DNA of 64,000 nucleotides from Tubiluchus corallicola (Eukaryota > Priapulida > Priapulimorpha > Priapulimorphida > Tubiluchidae): NCBI GenBank assembly GCA_030141605.1, contig JAQGDQ010000513.1, positions 1-64,000 of the forward strand, given 5' to 3'. A program made the position numbers and the translations under genes. Positions 1 through 10,700 of this stretch are shown in pieces. The notes beneath the pieces were generated by a model, which was given only the letters and a program-made list of their open reading frames with translations, was not told the origin of the DNA and made no database searches. How positions within the stretch are numbered: the stretch's first letter is position 1; each line of letters begins with the position of its first letter.

Positions 1-2415
1 AAAGTCAACCCTTCTGTACATAAACAAAGAGATTTGACGACAATTACATAAACAATAACAAATTATGTAGTGAAATACGATTTTTTATGTTACAAAAAGT
101 CGTGTACACAAAACTGTTAAAGATTGCAGTGGGGATAATAATGTTTCGTGGTGGGGTTGAGTTTGTGTGTTGTTCAATTATTTTCGGCAATGTTTTTCAG
201 TTGTACGAAACTTTTTATTTTTCTAGAGCATAAATTGGATTTTTGACTTAGGCGAAGTAAATTACACGTATTTTGATTAAATGGACCATAATTTTTTATT
301 TAAGTTAGACGAAATTTTGAGTTATATGAGTTAGGCGAAATTTTGAGTTAAGCGATGTTTTTTTGATGGGGAAAAACGAAGGATTTCATCCGTTGCTCTG
401 AAATTCCTTAAGTTAGGCAATTTTGAGTTATGCAGAGTTTTCTGTACAAAATTTTAGTTGATGCTCATCCAAAATTGGGATTAAAATACTATAATCACTC
501 ACAACTTTTATCTAAATTCACAGCTGACTAATCTGCCCTGAATAAAGTGCAAAACGCAACAGCTGTCAGTTATATTAAAACTGTTGTAGCTCTGTGAAAT
601 TCTATATGAATACAAAACGTTGAGGATATCATGACTAAAGTGTTATTATTTATTTAATTTATTTAATTATTTATTTAACTAATTATTAGTATTTAATGTT
701 TATTGAATCAATATTACTTATTTAAATAATATTTTCATCACGAAGCTGAAATGTCTTGTAAAGGTCGCAAGAATTCTTTTGAATGTGTAAAAGACTAACA
801 GCATATCAATGTGGAAATTAAAAATTGTTAAATCGATTCAATTTTAATTTATTTATCTCTTTATAACACTACAATAAAACATGATTAATAAAAGAATCGC
901 TAATAAGTTTTGAAGAATGGTTTGAATGAATAGATAGATCTAGAACTAAAGAAAAGATAGCAAAAAGATTATAAAGTCACCTAGTCTGCTATCCTTTACC
1001 AAATATAGATAAAATGATTTTTAGACACTGGTGTGCATTAATGTTATCAGTTTAATTTAGGAAACATTAATAATTTAAAAATTATAACATTTGCTACATA
1101 ATTAAGTAATCCAAAGTAAAGAAAATACATGTAATGTTCCGTTACAAGTTGTATTATATAATGAAAGTACAGTAAGTCCTCGCTTAACGATTCCCCGTTT
1201 AGCGACGTTTCGTTTTAACGACGCTGAACATTTGACACCTTTTCTAACTTAACGACACACTGTTTCGTTTTAACTATAATTTTGTTTACTTTGCGCTCAC
1301 AGCCATTTTTTATTCTATCAACAACTTTTTTTACCTAATTTGAAGCATTAAAATGGTACATATTGTGTTATTCAGTGTCTAAAAATCATTTTATCTATAT
1401 TTGGTAAAGGATAGCAGACTAGGTGACTTTATAATCTTTTTGCTATCTTTTCTTTAGTTCTAGATCTATCTATTCATTCAAACCATTCTTCAAAACTTAT
1501 TAGCGATTCTTTTATTAATCATGTTTTATTGTAGTGTTATAAAGAGATAAATAAATTAAAATTGAATCGATTTAACAATTTTTAATTTCCACATTGATAT
1601 GCTGTTAGTCTTTTACACATTCAAAAGAATTCTTGCGACCTTTACAAGACATTTCAGCTTCGTGATGCAAAATATTATTTAAATAAGTAATATTGATTCA
1701 ATAAACATTAAATACTAATAATTAGTTAAATAAATAATTAAATAAATTAAATAAATAATAACACTTTAGTCATGATATCCTCAACGTTTTGTATTCATAT
1801 AGAATTTCACAGAGCTACAACATTTTTAATATAACTGACAGCTGTTGCGTTTTGCACTTTATTCAGGGCAGATTAGTCAGCTGTGAATTTAGATAAAAGT
1901 TGTGAGTGATTATAGTATTTTAATCCCAATTTTGGATGAGCATCAACTAAAATTTTGTACAGAAAACTCTGCATAACTCAAAATTGCCTAACTTAAGGAA
2001 TTTCAGAGCAACGGATGAAATCCTTCGTTTTTCCCCACAAAAAAACATCGCTTAACTCAAAATTTCGCCTAACTCATATAACTCAAAATTTCGTCTAACT
2101 TAAATAAAAAATTATGGTCCATTTAATCAAAATACGTGTAATTTACTTCGCCTAAGTCAAAAATCCAATTTATGCTCTAGAAAAATAAAAAGTTTCGTAC
2201 AACTGAAAAACCGTATTGTCTTCCGGGAAAATTCTCGTGTCTAACAAGTCACGCTCCTCCCCCCCCCCCCGATTATTTTCTCCGGGATTGCTCTTTCCGT
2301 GTTGTGTACATGACTTTTTGTAACATAAAAAAAATCGTATTTTACTACATAATTTGTTATTGTTTATGTAATTGTCACCATATCTTGTCGTTTATGTATA
2401 AAAGGGTTAACTTTC
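1..2415. repeat. large inverted duplication (palindrome) with ~350-bp centre
   Basis: Bases 1-1028 reappear, reverse-complemented and nearly unchanged, at 1377-2415 (paired positions sum to about 2405). The arms diverge mainly around 130-200 versus 2200-2300. The unpaired centre 1029-1376 carries a Tigger-like terminus. The left arm is cut by the window edge, so the full arm is longer than 1 kb. No coding exon lies inside. Confidence 0.9.
1170..1376. mobile_element. Tigger-like (pogo) terminus, truncated
   Basis: Starts TA-CAGTAAGTCCTCGCTTAACG, the CAGT..TCGCTTAACG type of end seen in Tigger transposons. It forms most of the centre of the palindrome. Related ends start at 4461 and 19222. Confidence 0.6.
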
Positions 2416-2546
2416 TGCTTTCTATTTAGCTTGCCGTCTGGAGGAGGGACCCCCGCTTAAAGTTTCTATGCTGGATAATGGTCAGCATTGCCTAACTCAA
2501 AATTTTTTTTCGATCCGGTTGGATTTGATTTATGCAGAGTTTACTG
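1960..2546. mobile_element. TA-flanked MITE, CAGWAAACTCTGCATAAC ends
   Basis: The left end CAGAAAACTCTGCATAAC and right end TTATGCAGAGTTTACTG are inverted repeats, flanked by TA on both sides. 587 bp, no transposase. A poly-C run is at 2259-2270. A reversed partial copy is at 1-446, and a longer copy is at 42152-43039. The TA duplication suggests the Tc1/mariner/pogo superfamily. Confidence 0.75.
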
Positions 2547-2911
2547 TATTTTATTTTCTTACATAGTTTAAAAAGTAAACAATTTGTCGATATCCGTCTT
2601 AAAGCTATTCTATTTCAAGAACCTATTTCAAACAAAACCTACAAGCTACAACTTTGGTTTTGTTTTACTTCAAGCAACTCTCAAACATCTGAAATAGACT
2701 TGGTAATAAATAATTTTCCCTACAAAATGCTTCACTAATCTTCTTAAAGATTTTATCTGGAATTACTAAACTAAAATTTCATGTGATTTAGTCTTGTAAG
2801 TATACTATTGGCCCACATGTTTCATACTGCCATCTAATATTAATGTTTGCTTTAAAAAATTATAATAGCCATGGTTAGTAAATCTTAAAATAATTTCCTC
2901 ATTATTTGCAG
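2547..2911. other. TUBE1 intron remainder
   Basis: Intronic sequence with no exon resembling the upstream part of epsilon-tubulin. A 68-codon open frame here has no recognisable motif. Confidence 0.5.
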
Positions 2912-3021
2912 GAAGAAAGTGCTCTTATTAACACTCATGGGGCAACCGGTGACAAGAAAAGGGCAACTCATTTTCACCATATGAATAATATTGTTGCAAA
3001 TCTTCTTTTGAACATGACAAG
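2912..3021 (+). CDS. TUBE1: TUBE1 exon (MNNIVANLLLNMT)
   Basis: The acceptor is TTTGCAG|GAA. The exon reads in frame from its first base, with a charged linker followed by the conserved MNNIVANLLLNMT helix. It ends AG|GTCTGG, leaving two bases that join T of the next exon to give Ser. The donor is weak (GTCTGG), but the phase and the family match make it the only sensible choice. Confidence 0.9.
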
Positions 3022-4724
3022 GTCTGGAATACTAATTATAATTTGTAGTGCAAAGAATTTGTTGCTATTGTTTGGCTACTAAGTTATCTTTATTTCAAAT
3101 TTCTGGCATTATGCATAAATTTAGCATTTTAAACCCTAACATTTTTGTCACTCGTTATTAATGTGATATTATATTGTACTGTATCAGTTTTTACATAATT
3201 TATAAGCTGTAAACATTAGTAGGCTGCTAAGTTTCATAACCATTTTGCCTGCTAACTTTCATAACCATTTTGCCTGCTTACTCTAATAGTCTAGAGTGTT
3301 TGTACTGCTTACTGGACATGTCAATACATGAAACTACTGACTCTGGCTCAGACTCCGACTCCTAGAATTTTAGAAGATCCAACTCCGACTCTGACTCCGG
3401 CTCCTAAAATTTTGGATCCAACTCCGGCTCGTAAGATTTTAGGAACCCCAACTCCTGACTCTAACTCCGGCTACTGCTTTTAAGCAATAGCTTGTAGTAC
3501 CCTCAATATTTAGCTACAGTGGCATTTCATCACTACTTCTTATGCTCCAAAAGGTGTCTAGCTACTTAGACACCAATACGAAAGCTTCCCAAAACGGGAC
3601 ATTACGTATAAAAGCATTAAAAGTTAAAAGTAACTGGAGAGTTTGTCTATTTTTTGCCAACTTCAGTACAGGCTCCTCTAACAATAAGTGTACTCCCGAG
3701 TTCTCACCCCAAAACCCTAAGTTTTAACAACACTGACTGCGACTCCTTTAGTAGTAAATTTACTGCCGACTCCGATTCCGCAGCCCTGTTACCAGACAAA
3801 ATGAATTTTATGTTATGTAGTTCTGCAAGATTCGAGGGATCCTTGAATGTAGATCTGAATGAGATCACAATGAATTTGGTACCATTTTCCAAGCTTCATT
3901 ACTTATTCTCCAGCATGGCTCCACTGTACAATATAAATGATGTAAACCTACCTCCTCGCAGGTAAGTGTATTTATAATTTATTTTGCTTTATATATGTAT
4001 ATAATATACTTATTTAATTAATATTTTGCATCACGAAGCTGAAATGTCTTGTAAAGGTTGCAAGAATTCTTTTGAATGTGTAAAAGACTAACAGCATATC
4101 AATGTGGAAATTAAAAATTGTTAAATCGATTCAATTTTAATTTATTTATCTCTTTATAACACTACAATAAAACATGATTAATAAAAGAATCGCTAATAGT
4201 TTTGAAGAATGGTTAAAATGAATAGATAGATCTAGAACTAGAGAAAGGATAGCGAAAAGATTATAAAGTCACCTAGTCTGCTATCCTTTACCAAATATAG
4301 ATAAAATGATTTTTAGACACTGGTGGGCATTAATGTTATCAGTTTAATTTAGGAAACATTAATAATTTAAAAATTATCACATTTGCTATATAATTAAGTA
4401 ATCCAAAGTAAAGAAAATACATTAATGTTCCATTACAAGTTGTATTATATAATGAAAGTACAGTAAATCCTCGCTTAACGACTCCCCATTTAGCAACGTT
4501 TCGTTTTAGCGACACTGAACATTTGACACCTTTTTCTCACTTAACGACACACTGTTTCGTTTTAACTATGATTTTGTTTACTTTGCACTCACAGCCATTT
4601 TTTATTTTATCAACAACCTTTTTTACCTAATTTGAAGCATTAAAATGGTACATGTTGTGTTATTCAGTTCTAAAAACACATCAACAACCTAAATAGTGCA
4701 ACTATTATAATGCTTTTACTTCCC

Positions 4725-4768
<44 letters not shown>

Positions 4769-7700
4769 ATGCAGCATTTTTCTGTTTAAGTTCCATTTTA
4801 ATGCGATAATGGACCTTTGTGAAACTGGTAGGGTTGCCACACTGCCATGAACCGAAGTCATGAGTCAAGAGCTAATCAGAGGCCCTGTAAGCTCCCCCAA
4901 TGGGGCCCGGGAAGGAGCCCCAGAAACCAAGCATTTCCTGCATTTTAGATGTCTTGCGAGGTCTTTTTCGGAAATTAAAATCAAGAAATTCCAACTACAA
5001 AGTTGTGCAAATTCTTAATTTTAGACGCCAAAAAGCCCTAAAAGTCTAAGACTCACAAAAATGCAAGCAGTGTACGCAATTTTTGGAGTTTCTTTCTAGT
5101 CACGTTTCTCAGGTTTTCTGAGGTTTCTATGATCGGTTTAGCAATCAAATTATTAAGCACTTTATATTATGCGAAAATTGTGAATTAAAGTTATAGCGGA
5201 AGTATACTTGCTTTGCAGCATTTGCTGCTGCAACAAAATTTGGCGAAAAATGTAGACGGGGTGAAACGATGAAGCCATGTTAATTTAATAAGTTTATTGT
5301 CGCCTTAATTAACACAGACTTAGCTGTTTTTTAGCTTAATCTTTTGTAAAGTTTCAATATCGTGCAAGATGTATTTTCACTTTTTTCCACTTAAATTTCA
5401 ATGCGACGGCCAAAATCAGGAGATTTCAGAATTTTTCAAAAATCCGACCGAACTACGAATCAGGAGACTCGGGAGTGGCAGCAGCCCTAGACACTGGGTG
5501 AGATTGGTGGCAACCCTAGACACTGGGTGAGACTGGCGGCAACCCTAGACACTGGGTGAGACTGGCGGCAACACTAGACACTGGGTGAGACTGGTGGCAA
5601 CACTAGACACTGGGTGACACCAGCTTATCATGTTAAAGCAGTGTCTGACTACCATCATTGCACCAAAAACTTTTTCACTCTAGTAGTGTTTGCTTCACAC
5701 CCCAGCACAGCGGTGTGTTTGGCTGTTGTGCGCATGCGGCCATGTGCACGTGTCTAAGATAACACACTGTATGCTGTACTCTGTACTGCTAGCGTCTGCT
5801 GCTAGATAGAGAAAGTATTGTTGCTCACACAGTTTGTTGTCAGTTGTCACGTGCTTAACAACCGTGTACTGGCATATTCTTAAACTGCAGCAATTTAGGT
5901 TATTCGTAAGCAAAAATTGTTTTGTTTAGGATTTTATCAAGTTTATGTATAAACTTTTGTATGTTTGTTCAGCATATTTTTTGTTTGTTTTATGGATAGA
6001 TTGGATGAGATTTTCACAGACACATTTTCTCCTAGTCACCAGCTGATCAGAGGTAACCCAAAGCATGGTTTGTACATGGCCTGTGCTCTCATGGTCAGAG
6101 GGAAGGTTCATCTTTCTGATATTCGCAGAAATGTTGATAGGTAATATTTTTGACACCTATTGTCGTGGTGACTTTTCTGATGACAGTAAAACAAAAACGA
6201 GAACTTTTCCTTCTGCCATAACGCTAAATTTATTCTGTTCTTGAAGGTGCAATAAACATTTCCTCTCTTCCGTATCAACTCAACAACTAACTTCCTATTT
6301 TAACTAGGTTAACTCCTCGAACCAGTTCCTACAGCTATACGTAAATTAATTCAAATTGGCTTCTGTACGGCGGGTGAATCGTGAAGCCCAAACTTCATGA
6401 CATTTACCGCTGTGCTCACGCATGAGCTGTCAAACTAACTAACACATCTGAACTGAGAGGTACAGCACCTGTTTTTGTGCAGTGCGTTTTCAAAATGCAG
6501 GCACTAGTGCCCATTTATTTAGAGAATGGCTAAATGCATGTAACAGCAAAGAACTTATGGCGCGAACATGAAATTGTGTTTGTGTGGTATTAATAATTTT
6601 ACGCACGTCATTCTTGAAAAAATAGGTTGTTTTGACCTACAGTTTAAGATTGGGTCCAGTTTTAATTTAAAATTAGTACTTGCAGAAATACTAGGACAAT
6701 ACATCACAGTCAATTCATTCTACATGCTCTACTGACCTGCCTGAGGTAAAGCTGAATTTTCCATCTAATATTAAGTTTTTAAAAAAAACTTTAGTGTTTC
6801 TTTATGTTCAGAGAATCACCTACAAAAGTACTGATAACATCTAGGTTATTCTGGCATAAATTAGTGCCAAAGATGTCATTGTTACTAGTTAAAGAATCTG
6901 CAAGTCACTCAATATAAGTTTTTTCTCAGTTCCAGCGATTGATAATGATCGTGAAAAGGTCAAAGGTTATTAAATGTACCAGACAACACATTAGTGTACA
7001 CTTGACAACGCCTCGCAGTCCAAGCTGTCGTAATAGCAACAGTTTTAACAATTAGCTAGAACCTTACTTAGTTCATTTTTTCTTTTTCCCAAGCAAAATC
7101 CTGCTAGTAAATCACTCTATGCACAGACTAGTGCATAATTAAGTAAAGATCCTGCTAATAAATCACACTATGCATAGCCCAACGTATAATTAATTCAAAT
7201 CTACGTAAAACAGCTGAATTTGCTGAACTGATGTGGCAGCTGGCTTTACTTTACCCACCGGCACATGATGGTTGTAGTTAAGACGCATTGCTGTGGTACA
7301 CTTAACCTTTGACCTACAGCAACTGCCTGTGCGCACAACGAAACTACGAAAAACTTATTACGCAGCAGTTTTCACAGCCGAGTTTAATTTGTTTATATTA
7401 TTCTGAAACAGGTTAAAGCCAACGCTGAAGTTTATACACTGGAATCCAGAAGGTTGGAAAACTGGTCTATGCTCAGTGCAACCAATAGGTCAGCCGTACT
7501 CTCTTCTTACTCTGGCCAATAACACTTTCATACACAACACGTTTAGTGAACTTCTCGTCAGGTTCAACAGGTTATACAAACGAAAGGTATACGTGATAAT
7601 AGTTTATTCTGGGATGCACCAGTGGTGGCCCGATGTTAAAATTAGTGTGGGTGCTGCTTCAGAAAATATTTAGCCATTGTTTTAAAACTGTATGAAACTG

Positions 7701-10700
7701 AAACAAACATGTAATTTTAACATTGTAATTTGTAATTGTAATTTTAAACAAACATACAAAATTTTATACATAAACCTGATAAAATCCTAAACAAAAACAA
7801 TTTTCGCTTACGAATAGCCTAAATTGCTGCAGTTCAAGAATATACCAGTACATGGTTTTTAAGCATGTGACAACTGACAACAAACTGCGTGAGCAACAAT
7901 ACTTTCTCTACCTAGCAGCAGACGCTAGAACGGTACTACCCTCACGGGTTCTGGTTCCATACAAGTATGAAGAAAGAACTAAAGAAAATACTTATTACAT
8001 CGAATATTATCGATAATATTGAGTGAAAATAGGCGGTGCTGCAGTTCCACAGTACCTATGCGCGAGCCACCACTGGGATGCACTTTGGAAATGTACATTA
8101 TGGTAATACAGTAGGTGCCACTTAATAGATTTACACTGGGATGGAAGTGTTTTGACAAATTAACCAGTTGAATCTATTAACCGACAGACGTAGTATTACA
8201 GGTATGGAAGCAGGGATGAGAATTTTCCGCAGATACGCGGAATTCCGAGTTTTTGGAAGACCAGTAGTGCTATTTTTGTAAATCGCGTAAATTCACTGAG
8301 AAAATTTTTACGGACCCAGTACATTATTTCACAAGCCGACTGCTAGTTGGCAGGCCGTCGCTTTGTTTACATCACGTACATCAGTGTAACCACGTGTATA
8401 TCTCTATGTATAAAATATGGTATCAATTCTGTGGAGTTATTTGAGTCAATTGCAGACAGTCTTTATATACTTTTGCATAGGAGCGGCCAGTACTTAGACA
8501 TTTTTGAGACAATTAGGTATCATGTATCCTTGATAGTTGGGTATTTTAAATTATGCATGAAACAAGGTAATTGATATTTTAACTCCACTTAAGAGGTTCT
8601 CTATGGTCACAAAATTGCACCAAAGCCCCCGGCCTGTTTCAGAGTTTTTTAGTATTTGTCATTCTGATCCCTGTAGAAGTCATCGATTCTCAGCTTAGTA
8701 ATGCACTGCAAAGGCTGCCAGAGCTTTAACTGTTAGGTCTTTACGCTTATGCTTCATTTTTTAAAATTAATTCTATAGGTTTATTTGCTTTATGATGTTT
8801 ACACTTGTAAGTTGCCAGGAATAGTTAACCGATAAATCATTCTGTGAAAAGCAGCAAGAGCTTCAAAGGGAAACTGCTAGGCACATGACTAAAAGTTTAG
8901 CTTCCAAAAATTGTCGGACAACAAGATTAATTGCGGATGAGCAGGTGTCAGATTTAACACAGAAATGCTTCGCTAACATATTAGCGCATATGATAAACGT
9001 ACTGCTTACAAACAAAGCTGTACTTAACATGACTGTTTCTACGTACATTATAGTGCACAAAATCGATGTAAAGATGACATAAAATCAGTGAAAGCTCTTT
9101 GGAAACACACAATTTTAGGTGCGCGAAGTAAAAATACTGAGTCAATTATGTGGAGTTATTTGAGTCAATTACCGACAGTTTTTATATGAATTTGAATGGA
9201 GTAGCCCGTACCAGATGTTCTTCAGTGAAGTAGGCAATTGATTCTATTAACCATGAAAATAATAAACGGCACCCACTGTATGATAAAAATGAAAGAACAG
9301 GTGTTGTTAACTTACATACGGGAAACATTCCTCACATCATTCAGCACTTAGAATTCTACTGTGCCTTTGGCACAAGAGTATTAGTTTGATAAGCTATTTA
9401 CGGACTGCCCAAGTCTGGCACAACACCAATTCTTAGTGCCGATAGATCAACCCTTCTCACTGAAAATGATAAGATTCTCCAACGCTGGGCTGAACATTTC
9501 AACATCATTCTAAATCGACCATCCTCAATAAATGACGAGGCCATAGAAAGACTACCCCAAGTACCTATCAACAGATCTCTTGAAAATCTCCCATCAGAGA
9601 AAGAGGTAGAGAAAGCCATAAAGAGCCTGTCCAGCGGCAAAGCACCCGGAGCTGACTCCATCCCAGCTGAAATATATGCAAACGGCGGCCCTAAACTACA
9701 GACAAAACTGACGGAGCTGTTCCAATTTATGTGGAAACAAGAAAAACTACCGCAAGACTTCAAAGATGCCACAATCATCCACCTCTATAAGCGGAAAGGA
9801 AACAGACAGCAGTGCGACAATCACAGGGGCATCTCACTCCTATCGATTGCTGGCAAAATCCTGGCAAGAATTCTTCTAGATCGTCTCAACACACACCTAG
9901 AGAAAGATCTTCTACCTGAAAGTCAGTGTGGCTTTAGACAGGGACGCAGCACAGTTGATATGATCTTTGCAGTGCGGCAGCTGCAAGAAAAATCCAGAGA
10001 ACAACATGTCAACCTACTGACAACCTTCGTTGACCTCACTAAGGCCTTCGACACCGTGTCTCGCGAAGGACTCTGGAAAATCATGGCTAAATTTGGATGC
10101 CCTGACAAGTTTATAAAGCTGATCAGAGAATTCCATGATGGTATGCAAGCGACAGTTCAGGACAACGGGAAATATTCAGACCCATTCGCAGTCTCCAACG
10201 GCGTAAAACAGGGCTGTGTGCTGGCACCGACTCTCTTCAGCATGATGTTCTCCGCAATGCTCACCGATGCATACAGAGACAGGAATGTCGGTATTGACAT
10301 CCGTTACAGGACAGATGGAAAACTTTTCAATCTTCGCAGACTGCAGGCCAAGACCAAAGTCAAAGAAGACACCATCCGTGACCTCTTATTTGCAGACGAC
10401 TGCGCTCTCAATGCCACCTCAGAGCAAGACATGCAGGAAAGTGTTAACCTCTTTGCACAGGCATGCGATGATTTTGGCCTCACTATTAACACAAAAAAGA
10501 CAGAGGTCCTACTTCAGCCTGCCCCTGACAGCACATATGTAGAACCAACCATCACTATCAAAAATGAGAAACTGACGGCAGCCAACAAGTTCGTTTACTT
10601 GGGTAGCACCCTATCAAGATCAGCTACCATTGATGATGAAGCAGCCTTCAGAATATCAAGAGCCAGTGCAGCCTTTGGAAACCTAAGAACAACATGCTGG

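Noticed and set aside
8885-9082. Possible transposase in the CAGTAGGTGCC element
   Set aside because: 65 codons without DDE, HTH or zinc motifs; an overlapping frame of the same length exists on the other strand.
9398-9778. 126-codon minus-strand frame
   Set aside because: Antisense shadow of the LINE reverse-transcriptase frame.
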